Assembly: GCA_002347905.1 (NCBI GenBank)
Contig: DDYJ01000059.1
Span: forward strand, 1 to 5,490
Length of the DNA stretch: 5,490 nt
Direction: 5' to 3'
From: Comamonadaceae bacterium UBA2237
GTDB lineage: Bacteria; Pseudomonadota; Gammaproteobacteria; Burkholderiales; Burkholderiaceae_C
Part shown: positions 1 through 5,490 of the stretch, piece by piece
Layout: every line of letters starts with the position of its first letter
Position numbering within the stretch: the stretch's first letter is position 1
Translations under genes and position numbers: made by a program
Notes under the pieces: generated by a model
Told to the model about the DNA's origin: nothing
The model's input: only the letters and a program-made list of their open reading frames with translations
The model's database searches: none

Positions 1-788
1 TGGCAAAGTGGGGCGTTTTGCTATACGCCGCCAACTACATGGTGCGCAAAATGGAAATCAAAGAACAATTCTTTGCAGCCGTGTTGCCTATGGCCGCTGC
101 AGTGGCGGTGGTAGGCGGATTGCTGCTGGTAGAGCCAGACATGGGTGCGTTCATGGTGATCGCCGTCATTGCGATGGGCATCTTGTTTTTAGGGGGTGTC
201 AATGCCCGAATGTTCTTATTGATGTCATTTTTAATTGCTGGCGTGTTCGTGTTGATCATCGCCACCTCTGAATGGCGACGTGAACGTATCTTTGCCTATT
301 TAGATCCGTGGAGTGCTACGAATGCGATTGGCAAAGGGTATCAACTCACCCATTCTCTGATTGCGATTGGTCGTGGCGAAATATTTGGTGTGGGTTTAGG
401 TGGCAGTGTTGAAAAGCTCCATTGGTTACCTGAAGCACATACTGACTTTTTATTAGCGGTCATTGGTGAAGAATTTGGATTTGTTGGTTTGGTGTTGATC
501 ATCGGTTTGTTCATGTGGTTGACACGCCGCATCATGTATATCGGACGCCAAGCCATTGCGATGGATCGTGTTTTCGCAGGCCTAGTGGCACAAGGGGTTG
601 GTATTTGGGTTGGCTTTCAGTCTTTTATCAATATTGGAGTGAACCTCGGTGCCTTGCCGACAAAAGGTTTGACATTGCCATTGATGAGTTATGGCGGCTC
701 CGCCATCTTGCTGAATCTAGTAGCCATTGCAGTTGTCTTGCGCGTCGACTTTGAAAACCGTGTGCTGATGCATGGAGGGCGGCTATGA
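1..788 (+). CDS. ftsW: FtsW, septal peptidoglycan glycosyltransferase of the SEDS family (3' part, start outside window)
   Basis: FtsW is a multi-pass inner-membrane protein that polymerises lipid II into glycan strands at the division septum, working with the transpeptidase FtsI. The first full codon here is at base 3, and 261 residues remain of a family usually near 400, so roughly the N-terminal third lies upstream. Fragment residues 44-46 (EPD), the GKGYQL stretch at 110-115, [11 protein letters not shown] at 123-133, LPEAHTDF at 142-149 and [16 protein letters not shown] at 218-233 are the SEDS/FtsW signatures. Asp148 in the EAHTDF motif matches the essential Asp297 of E. coli FtsW by eye alignment. 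Hydrophobic segments at about 24-44, 50-66, 68-88, 149-176, 193-212 and 227-248 fit transmembrane helices, with the large periplasmic loop between the third and fourth. The stop overlaps the murG start by four bases. The LPEAHTDF and [16 protein letters not shown] wording and the murG neighbour favour FtsW over its paralogue RodA. Confidence 0.97.
   Translation, partial: AKWGVLLYAANYMVRKMEIKEQFFAAVLPMAAAVAVVGGLLLVEPDMGAFMVIAVIAMGILFLGGVNARMFLLMSFLIAGVFVLIIATSEWRRERIFAYLDPWSATNAIGKGYQLTHSLIAIGRGEIFGVGLGGSVEKLHWLPEAHTDFLLAVIGEEFGFVGLVLIIGLFMWLTRRIMYIGRQAIAMDRVFAGLVAQGVGIWVGFQSFINIGVNLGALPTKGLTLPLMSYGGSAILLNLVAIAVVLRVDFENRVLMHGGRL
774..779 (+). promoter_or_regulatory. Strong ribosome binding site for murG
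   Basis: GGAGGG lies five bases before the murG ATG at 785, inside the last codons of ftsW. It is the best Shine-Dalgarno match in the window. It supports the start choice and suggests that murG can be initiated efficiently in its own right as well as by coupling to ftsW. Confidence 0.85.
785..788 (+). other. ATGA stop/start overlap, ftsW-murG
   Basis: The murG ATG (785-787) and the ftsW TGA (786-788) share bases. This arrangement usually means that ribosomes ending ftsW can restart on murG. The last FtsW codons also carry the murG ribosome binding site. Confidence 0.95.
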
Positions 789-1861
789 AAACTGCTCTCA
801 TCATGGCGGGTGGAACAGGCGGACATATTTTTCCTGGGTTGGCCGTGGCGCACCGATTGCGTGAGCGTGGATGGAATGTGCATTGGTTGGGAGGACCCGA
901 CCCTAGCATGGAAAGTCAGTTGGTTCCTCCACATGGTTTTGCCTATGAACAAGTGCAGTTCTCTGGCGTACGAGGCAAGGGGCTGATGACTTTGTTTACG
1001 CTGCCATTTACTTTGCTGCGTGCCTGTTGGCAGAGCGTACAAGTGTTGCGACGTGTCAAACCCCACGTCGTGTTGGGTCTAGGGGGCTACATCAGCCTTC
1101 CTGCAGGTCTCATGGCGGCACTTACAGGGCACAAGTTAGTGGTGCATGAACAGAATTCTGTTGCAGGTATGGCTAACAAAGTGTTGGCTCTCTTTGCACA
1201 ATCTGTGTTGACAACTTTCCCTAATGTTTTGAAAAAAGCAGAGTGGATTGGAAACCCATTACGTGAAGCGTTTGTTAAGCAAGCGCGTCCCAGTGTGCGC
1301 TTGGGTAAACGGCATGGCCCGCTGCAACTCTTGGTAGTGGGTGGAAGCTTGGGCGCGCAAGCGCTCAACACGGTTGTCCCACAAGCCCTGGCCTTGATGA
1401 CAGAGTTTCGCCGGCCAGTTGTCATTCACCAAAGTGGCGCAAAGCAAATAGATGCTTTGCGCGCAGCATATGCGGAGGTAGATGTACAAGCCACTTTGAC
1501 GCCGTTCATTGACGATACCGCACAAGCCTTTGCCAATGCAGATGTGGTGATTGCGCGTGCAGGAGCGAGTACGGTTACAGAATTGGCGGCAGTGGGTGTG
1601 GCTGCTATTTATGTGCCGTTTCCTCACGCGGTAGATGACCACCAAACCACAAATGCCAAATTTGTAGTGGATGCTGGCGGTGGTTGGCTCATACCGCAAG
1701 CTGAACTGACTGCACAGGGTCTGGCAGATCAGTTGCAAGTACTTACCCGCGAAAAATTAATAGAAGTTGCAGAAAAAGCCTACGTAATGGGCAAGACCGA
1801 TGCCACTGAAAAAACTGTAGCCATCTGCGAACAACTGGCAAGCCAAGGAGTTGTTGCATGA
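785..1861 (+). CDS. murG: MurG, UDP-GlcNAc:lipid I N-acetylglucosaminyltransferase
   Basis: MurG transfers GlcNAc from UDP-GlcNAc to lipid I (undecaprenyl-PP-MurNAc-pentapeptide), making lipid II on the inner face of the cytoplasmic membrane. At 358 residues it matches the usual length (E. coli 355), and it has the two-lobed GT-B layout. The N-terminal glycine-rich loop [12 protein letters not shown] is at 7-18 and SGVRGKG at 60-66. [12 protein letters not shown], at 97-108, and HEQN, at 121-124, are the acceptor-side motifs. The second lobe starts near 181 with [12 protein letters not shown] (184-195), followed by HQSG (215-218) and [13 protein letters not shown] (241-253). The UDP-GlcNAc signature runs from about 258 ([15 protein letters not shown]) to DDHQTTNA (284-291). 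Glu266 corresponds by eye to the ribose-binding Glu269 of E. coli, and Gln287 and Asn290 to its sugar-contacting Gln and Asn. ATG 785 has a strong ribosome binding site and overlaps the ftsW stop; the stop overlaps the murC start. No membrane helix is visible, in keeping with peripheral attachment. Confidence 0.98.
   Translation: MKTALIMAGGTGGHIFPGLAVAHRLRERGWNVHWLGGPDPSMESQLVPPHGFAYEQVQFSGVRGKGLMTLFTLPFTLLRACWQSVQVLRRVKPHVVLGLGGYISLPAGLMAALTGHKLVVHEQNSVAGMANKVLALFAQSVLTTFPNVLKKAEWIGNPLREAFVKQARPSVRLGKRHGPLQLLVVGGSLGAQALNTVVPQALALMTEFRRPVVIHQSGAKQIDALRAAYAEVDVQATLTPFIDDTAQAFANADVVIARAGASTVTELAAVGVAAIYVPFPHAVDDHQTTNAKFVVDAGGGWLIPQAELTAQGLADQLQVLTREKLIEVAEKAYVMGKTDATEKTVAICEQLASQGVVA
1845..1850 (+). 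promoter_or_regulatory. Ribosome binding site for murC
   Basis: AAGGAG sits seven bases before the murC ATG at 1858, within the final codons of murG. It confirms 1858 as the start and gives murC its own initiation signal besides the ATGA overlap. Confidence 0.85.
1858..1861 (+). other. ATGA stop/start overlap, murG-murC
   Basis: The murC ATG (1858-1860) overlaps the murG TGA (1859-1861). This is the second coupled junction and keeps lipid II synthesis and the first Mur ligase in step on one message. Confidence 0.95.
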
Positions 1862-3276
1862 AGCACGCTATTCGCCATATCCACTTTGTTGGCATTGGTG
1901 GCTCAGGAATGAGCGGCATTGCCGAAGTTTTATTGAATTTGGGATATTCCATTTCAGGCTCTGATGTATCTGATAGCGCGGCTTTGAAGCGACTAGCAGG
2001 ATTAGGCATACGTACTTATGTTGGCCATGCTGTTGCCCACATAGCAGGTGCAGATGCTGTGGTGACGTCAACTGCAGTGCAAGCTGACAACCCAGAGGTG
2101 GTCGCGGCGCACGCCAAATTGATACCCGTTGTGCCACGCGCAGTCATGCTGGCAGAGTTGATGCGTTTGAAGCAAGGTATCGCGATTGCAGGAACCCATG
2201 GCAAAACCACAACGACTAGTTTGGTGGCGAGTGTCTTGGCAGAGGCTGGCTTAGATCCCACATTTGTGATTGGCGGACGCTTGAACAGTGCCGGAGCAAA
2301 TGCACAACTCGGCTCTGGGGATTACATCGTGGTCGAAGCAGATGAGTCGGATGCATCATTTTTAAATTTGTTGCCAGTGATGGCGGTAGTGACGAATATC
2401 GATGCCGACCACATGGATACCTATGGCCATGACTTCAATAATTTGAAAAAGGCATTCATTGAGTTTCTGCATCGCATGCCTTTTTACGGAGCAGCTATCT
2501 TGTGTACCGATGATCCGGCCGTACGCAGTATCTTGTCCGATGTGTCTCGACCCATCACGAGTTATGGTTTTAATTCTGATGCGCAAGTGCGTGCTGTCGA
2601 CGTTCAAGCCAATAACGGACGCATGCAATTCACAGTGCAAAGACGAAATGGTGTAGAGATGCCCGACATGGACATCGATTTGAATTTAGCAGGCGAACAC
2701 AATGTCTTGAACGCCTTAGCAGCGATTGCCATTGCAGTGGAGTTGAATGTGCCTGATGCGTCAGTAAAAAAAGCCTTGTCTGAATTCAAGGGCGTAGGAC
2801 GACGCTTCCAACGCCATGGAGAAGTTGCGGCTAAGCATGGCGGGCATTTCACCTTGATCGAAGACTACGGCCACCATCCTGTAGAACTCGCTGCTACTTT
2901 GGCGGCAGCCCGTGGGGCTTTCAAAGACAGACGTCTTATTTTGGCGTTCCAGCCCCACAGATATACGCGTACGCGCGACTGTTTTGAAGACTTTGTCAAT
3001 GTCTTGTCGCGTGCAGACATTTTGTTACTTACTGAAATTTATGCAGCAGGAGAAGCACCCATAGTCGCCGCCGATGGACGGGCATTGACACGTGCATTAC
3101 GCATGGCAGGTTTCGAGTCTTTGGTGTTTGCAGAAGATATCCACAAATTGGCGCAAGTGATTTATGAGAACGCACAAGACGGCGATGTGGTGATGTGTAT
3201 GGGTGCTGGATCTATCGGGCAAGTGCCGCTTCAAGTTTTAGCGATTGCGCAACAGCAGTTGGAAAGTGCGGCCTAA
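1858..3276 (+). CDS. murC: MurC, UDP-N-acetylmuramate--L-alanine ligase
   Basis: MurC is the first Mur ligase: in the cytoplasm it uses ATP to join L-Ala to UDP-MurNAc, beginning the stem peptide. The 472 residues are near the usual length (E. coli 491) and show all three domains. The N-terminal Rossmann domain has the UDP-binding loop GIGGSGMSG (12-20) and SGSD (33-36). The central ATPase has the P-loop GTHGKTTTT (112-120), EADESD (160-165), [12 protein letters not shown] (179-190) and the [10 protein letters not shown] helix (280-289). The C-terminal domain follows with [10 protein letters not shown] (312-321), EDYGHHPVE (335-343), FQPHRYTRT (364-372) and GAGSIG (449-454). EDYGHHP and QPHRYTRT are MurC-type wording and separate it from MurD, MurE, MurF and from the recycling ligase Mpl. 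It follows murG with a 4-base overlap; ddl starts five bases after its TAA stop. No murB lies between murC and ddl, unlike dcw clusters that carry it there. Confidence 0.98.
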   Translation: MKHAIRHIHFVGIGGSGMSGIAEVLLNLGYSISGSDVSDSAALKRLAGLGIRTYVGHAVAHIAGADAVVTSTAVQADNPEVVAAHAKLIPVVPRAVMLAELMRLKQGIAIAGTHGKTTTTSLVASVLAEAGLDPTFVIGGRLNSAGANAQLGSGDYIVVEADESDASFLNLLPVMAVVTNIDADHMDTYGHDFNNLKKAFIEFLHRMPFYGAAILCTDDPAVRSILSDVSRPITSYGFNSDAQVRAVDVQANNGRMQFTVQRRNGVEMPDMDIDLNLAGEHNVLNALAAIAIAVELNVPDASVKKALSEFKGVGRRFQRHGEVAAKHGGHFTLIEDYGHHPVELAATLAAARGAFKDRRLILAFQPHRYTRTRDCFEDFVNVLSRADILLLTEIYAAGEAPIVAADGRALTRALRMAGFESLVFAEDIHKLAQVIYENAQDGDVVMCMGAGSIGQVPLQVLAIAQQQLESAA

Positions 3277-3281
3277 ACAGT

Positions 3282-4265
3282 ATGACAACAACACAGTCAT
3301 TTGATGTAGGTACTGCCAAAGTGGCGGTTTTGATGGGCGGACGTTCTGCAGAACGTGAGATCTCGTTGATGTCGGGGGAAGGCGTTTTGAAGGCATTGCA
3401 AAGCAAAGGCGTGAATGCGCATGCATTTGACCCTGCCAACCAAGCCATGGATCAACTCCGACAGCAAGTCTTTACCCATGCATTTATCGCTTTGCATGGT
3501 CGGTATGGGGAAGATGGTTCTGTTCAGGGTGCGTTGGAGTTATTGGGTATTCCCTACACTGGCTCTGGTGTGATGGCTTCAGCCATTGCCATGGACAAAG
3601 TGATGACCAAACGGATTTGGTCTTCGTTAGGTTTGTCAACACCTAAGTCGGTGAGCCTTGCGCCCGACGCGCAATCGCAACAAGCCATTGCTGCGATTCC
3701 ACAAACATTAGGGCTTCCGCTGATCGTCAAGCCTCCGCGCGAAGGTTCATCGATTGGCATTACCAAAGTAACGACTTCGCAAGAAATCGACGCGGCAGTA
3801 AAACTGGCGATTCAATATGACCCTGACTTGCTGTGTGAAGAATTCATCACTGGCGAAGAGTTAACTTGCCCAGTGATTGGCAATGGCATACATGCACGTG
3901 CTTTGCCAGTGGTGCGCATTGCTGCACCAGATGGTGCCTACGACTATCAGAACAAATACTTCACAGACGATGTGAAGTACCACTGTCCGAGTGGATTGCC
4001 TGAAAAAGAAGAGCAAGCTATTCAAGCATTGGTCGTTGCCGCTTACCGTGCACTGGGGTGCAGAGGTTGGGGTCGTGCAGACATTATGTTGCGTGCTTCA
4101 GACCGTAAGCCCTACTTATTAGAGATGAATACATCGCCTGGCATGACGAGCCATTCCTTGGTGCCTATGTCAGCACGGGCAGCAGGTATCAGTTATGAGG
4201 ACTTGTGCATTCAATTGCTACAAAGTGCAACCTTAGACCATGCAGAGAGTGGCAAAAAAGCATGA
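3282..4265 (+). CDS. ddlB: Ddl, D-alanine--D-alanine ligase (DdlB type)
   Basis: This cytoplasmic ATP-grasp enzyme condenses two D-Ala into the D-Ala-D-Ala later added by MurF, the dipeptide that transpeptidases and vancomycin recognise. At 327 residues it is slightly longer than E. coli DdlB (306), with about nine extra at the N terminus. The N-terminal motif [13 protein letters not shown] is at 17-29, [12 protein letters not shown] at 72-83, and [16 protein letters not shown] at 91-106. The ATP-grasp core has [11 protein letters not shown] (149-159), GEELT (191-195), [10 protein letters not shown] (221-230), GWGRADIML (262-270) and the metal-binding [15 protein letters not shown] (281-295). 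By alignment, Glu24, Ser156, Tyr226, Arg265, Asp267, Glu281 and Asn283 match E. coli Glu15, Ser150, Tyr216, Arg255, Asp257, Glu270 and Asn272. The Tyr indicates D-Ala-D-Ala and not D-Ala-D-lactate specificity. ATG 3282 is preferred: an in-frame ATG at 3195 would overlap murC by over 80 bases and add residues of no family likeness, and ATG 3333 would remove the first strand. The ribosome binding site is weak. Confidence 0.97.
   Translation: MTTTQSFDVGTAKVAVLMGGRSAEREISLMSGEGVLKALQSKGVNAHAFDPANQAMDQLRQQVFTHAFIALHGRYGEDGSVQGALELLGIPYTGSGVMASAIAMDKVMTKRIWSSLGLSTPKSVSLAPDAQSQQAIAAIPQTLGLPLIVKPPREGSSIGITKVTTSQEIDAAVKLAIQYDPDLLCEEFITGEELTCPVIGNGIHARALPVVRIAAPDGAYDYQNKYFTDDVKYHCPSGLPEKEEQAIQALVVAAYRALGCRGWGRADIMLRASDRKPYLLEMNTSPGMTSHSLVPMSARAAGISYEDLCIQLLQSATLDHAESGKKA
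3341..3356. repeat. Perfect 16-bp palindrome inside ddl
   Basis: ACGTTCTGCAGAACGT is identical to its own reverse complement; the next flanking pair (G/G) breaks the symmetry. It lies 59 bases into ddl and encodes the core of the conserved GGRSAERE motif, so protein constraint may largely explain it. It contains a PstI site. Any protein-binding role is unproven. Confidence 0.6.
4262..4265 (+). other. ATGA stop/start overlap, ddl-ftsQ
   Basis: The ftsQ ATG (4262-4264) overlaps the ddl TGA (4263-4265). The only purine stretch upstream in the right area is AGAGAG at 4244-4249, twelve bases from the ATG and so poorly placed. ftsQ may therefore depend on coupling to ddl more than murG or murC depend on their upstream genes. 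Confidence 0.93.
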
Positions 4266-5092
4266 GCACGTCACGCTACACCACCCACACACGCGTCCGT
4301 GCCGAAAAAAGCACAGTTGTGGAAGTTCCGTGGGATGTGAAGTTGATGCATATGGCGGGCTCTTTCATGTTTGCATGTTTGACTCTGGGTATTGTGTTCA
4401 CAGTGTTTTGGGCAGCTGTGCATTTGCCTGTATTTAACTTAGTAGGTATCACGGTTGAGGGCGAAGTGGACCACAACAACGCAATGACTTTGCGAGCCAA
4501 CGTGACGACGCGCATGACAGGTAATTTTTTCACTGCAGATTTGCGTCAAGTACGCAATGCATTTGAAGGTGTGCCTTGGGTTCGATTGGCTACGGTACAG
4601 CGCGAATTTCCAAACCGCTTGCGGGTGACGTTGCAGGAACATCGACCCGTAGCGTATTGGGGTGATCCAAGCGAATCGCGCTTACTCAATATGTATGGCG
4701 AAGTATTCGAAGCGAATTTGGCTGATTTAGAAAACGAAAAAATTCCACGGCTCAAAGGTCCAGACAGTGAATCGCAATTGGTATGGCAGATGTACCAAGC
4801 ATTGGTGCCCATATTCCATGGCTTAACGCTAGACATGGGTAATTTAGAACTGACGGAACGTGGGAGTTGGCGCGCATATCTCAAGCAAGGTGCCGTGATC
4901 GAGCTGGGACGCGGTGATGTGACTGAAGTAACTGCACGTATGCAACGCGTCGAACAAACATTGGCTAGCGTCACGCAGAAATTGGGAAGAAAAAACACAT
5001 CATTGCAAGCAATTGATTTGCGGCATGACAACGGCTATGCCATACGTTTGCATGGTGTGAGCACGATGGAAGCCGCGATAGCGCGGAATTGA
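4262..5092 (+). CDS. ftsQ: FtsQ, divisome membrane protein
   Basis: FtsQ is a bitopic inner-membrane protein that joins FtsB and FtsL in the FtsQLB complex, linking early and late divisome proteins and helping to activate septal synthesis by FtsWI. The 276 residues equal the E. coli length. A basic cytoplasmic tail (1-28) precedes one membrane helix at about 30-53. The POTRA domain follows at about 58-126, with [11 protein letters not shown] (57-67), NFFTADL (88-94), VPWVR (104-108) and [20 protein letters not shown] (114-133). The C-terminal beta domain runs to about 265 and includes [13 protein letters not shown] (141-153), [13 protein letters not shown] (195-207), IELGRG (213-218) and [13 protein letters not shown] (251-263). 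The tail after the domain is only about a dozen residues, shorter than in E. coli. The start at 4262 is chosen for its overlap with the ddl stop; an in-frame ATG at 4205 would run 19 codons into ddl. Wording such as [15 protein letters not shown] resembles Burkholderiales FtsQ as I remember it. Confidence 0.96.
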   Translation: MSTSRYTTHTRVRAEKSTVVEVPWDVKLMHMAGSFMFACLTLGIVFTVFWAAVHLPVFNLVGITVEGEVDHNNAMTLRANVTTRMTGNFFTADLRQVRNAFEGVPWVRLATVQREFPNRLRVTLQEHRPVAYWGDPSESRLLNMYGEVFEANLADLENEKIPRLKGPDSESQLVWQMYQALVPIFHGLTLDMGNLELTERGSWRAYLKQGAVIELGRGDVTEVTARMQRVEQTLASVTQKLGRKNTSLQAIDLRHDNGYAIRLHGVSTMEAAIARN

Positions 5093-5119
5093 AGAGATTA
5101 GGTAAGAAACGAGGCTGTT
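5093..5119 (+). other. ftsQ-ftsA intergenic spacer, 27 bases
   Basis: This is the longest non-coding stretch in the window. It is purine-rich and holds the ftsA ribosome binding site near its end. It has no T-run, hairpin or recognisable -35/-10 pair, so transcription probably reads through from ftsQ into ftsA. Confidence 0.8.
5111..5114 (+). promoter_or_regulatory. Ribosome binding site for ftsA
   Basis: GAGG lies five bases before the ftsA ATG at 5120. It fixes the start and shows that ftsA is initiated independently, since it does not overlap ftsQ. Confidence 0.75.
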
Positions 5120-5490
5120 ATGGCAAAAGAGTACAAAGATTTGGTAGTAGGGTTAGACATTGGTACGGCCAAGGTGATGGTGGTCGTAGCCGAAGTCTTG
5201 CCCGGCGGCGAACTCAAACTTGCCGGTATGGGTGTGGCACCGAGCAATGGCCTGAAACGCGGTGTCGTCGTCAATATAGATGCCACCGTGCAAAGCATTC
5301 AGCAAGCATTAAAAGAAGCCGAGTTCATGGCTGACTGCAAGATCACCCGTGTTTACACCGGCATCACGGGCAGCCATATTCGCGGCATGAACTCTACGGG
5401 TATGGTGGCGGTGAAAGACCGTGAGGTGACGGCACCTGATGTCGCGCGCGTAGTAGAAACCGCGAAGGCTATCAATATTTCGACAGACCA
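5120..5490 (+). CDS. ftsA: FtsA, actin-like membrane anchor of FtsZ (5' part, end outside window)
   Basis: FtsA is an actin-fold ATP-binding protein that tethers FtsZ to the inner membrane through a C-terminal amphipathic helix and relays the signal for constriction. The window holds the first 123 residues, under a third of a protein usually near 410-420. The phosphate-1 loop is seen in LVVGLDIGTAKVMVVVAEV (8-26), the opening strand and turn of subdomain 1A. GLKRGVVVNIDATVQSIQQA (44-63) and EAEFMADCKI (66-75) match the E. coli pattern. From about 80 (TGITGSHIRGMNSTGMVAVKD) the chain enters subdomain 1C, the FtsA-specific insertion used for self-assembly and for contacts with late divisome proteins; EVTAPDVARVVETAKAI (102-118) is part of it. 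The frame stays open to the last base. The membrane-targeting helix and most of the ATP site lie outside. ATG 5120 has a good ribosome binding site. ftsZ would be expected next, but it is not in view. Confidence 0.97.
   Translation, partial: MAKEYKDLVVGLDIGTAKVMVVVAEVLPGGELKLAGMGVAPSNGLKRGVVVNIDATVQSIQQALKEAEFMADCKITRVYTGITGSHIRGMNSTGMVAVKDREVTAPDVARVVETAKAINISTD

Noticed and set aside
8..271. 87-codon plus-strand open frame over the start of the ftsW fragment
   Set aside because: Its product is Arg/Gly/Cys-rich, typical of an out-of-frame reading, while the FtsW frame is clear through the same bases.
689..1066. 125-codon minus-strand open frame across the ftsW-murG junction
   Set aside because: It crosses two real genes, and its protein has no family-like motif.
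1208..1236. TTGACA as a possible promoter -35 box in murG
   Set aside because: No acceptable -10 box lies 16-18 bases downstream. Other TTGACA copies at 519, 669 and 3086 fail the same test.
1280..1303. Hairpin with a 7-bp stem (CAAGCGC/GCGCTTG) and 10-base loop, considered as a terminator or RNA element
   Set aside because: It lies inside murG in the linker between the two lobes and has no following T-run. Inverted repeats of this size are expected by chance.
1259..1738. 159-codon open frame on the minus strand across murG
   Set aside because: It lies wholly inside a well-supported gene, has a Cys/His/Arg-rich composition without recognisable domains, and no ribosome binding site or promoter argues for it. 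It is a shadow of murG codon use.
3195..3281. Upstream in-frame ATG extending ddl by 29 residues into murC
   Set aside because: The added residues have no Ddl likeness, and the extension would overlap the conserved end of MurC. ATG 3282, just after the murC stop, fits the family length.
4205..4261. Upstream in-frame ATG extending ftsQ by 19 residues into ddl
   Set aside because: ATG 4262 gives the standard FtsQ length and an ATGA overlap like those at other junctions.
4546..5031. 161-codon open frame on the minus strand across ftsQ
   Set aside because: It is antisense to FtsQ, low in complexity, rich in Ser, Cys and Arg, and resembles no family I know. Frame shadow.
5093..5119. Possible terminator or promoter between ftsQ and ftsA
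   Set aside because: The 27 bases hold no inverted repeat, T-run or -10/-35 pair; only the ftsA ribosome binding site is supported.

Overview
The window is a stretch of the division and cell wall (dcw) gene cluster of a Gram-negative bacterium. It reads on the + strand from beginning to end: ftsW (3' part), murG, murC, ddl (ddlB type), ftsQ and ftsA (5' part). The gene order, the absence of murB between murC and ddl, and the protein sequences fit a betaproteobacterium. By eye, FtsQ, FtsW and FtsA look most like Burkholderiales, perhaps Comamonadaceae. G+C counted by hand in three 300-base samples is 48 to 56 percent, which is low for that family, so the placement is an inference and not a firm call.

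Layout: the window opens inside ftsW (1-788), a polytopic SEDS glycan polymerase. It overlaps murG (785-1861), which overlaps murC (1858-3276). Five bases later comes ddl (3282-4265), which overlaps ftsQ (4262-5092). After a 27-base gap ftsA begins (5120) and runs off the end. Only about 32 bases are outside genes. Three of the five junctions are 4-base ATGA stop/start overlaps, the usual sign of translational coupling in one polycistronic message. I see no convincing promoter, terminator, RNA gene, mobile element, CRISPR array or antisense gene.

How the genes work together: MurC adds L-Ala to UDP-MurNAc in the cytoplasm. Ddl makes the D-Ala-D-Ala that will cap the stem peptide. MurG adds GlcNAc to lipid I to give lipid II. 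FtsW polymerises lipid II at the septum with its partner transpeptidase FtsI. FtsQ, together with FtsB and FtsL, links and helps switch on that synthase. FtsA anchors FtsZ to the membrane and signals to the rest of the divisome. All visible catalytic motifs are intact.

This is an ordinary, well-conserved core region and I found no new system. The second-look items are small: a perfect 16-bp palindrome over the catalytic-motif codons of ddl, a weak ribosome binding site for ddl, a likely His at a reported FtsB-contact position of FtsQ, a Pro in the Ddl serine loop, an A7 slippery-type run in murC, and a modest G+C rise at ftsA.
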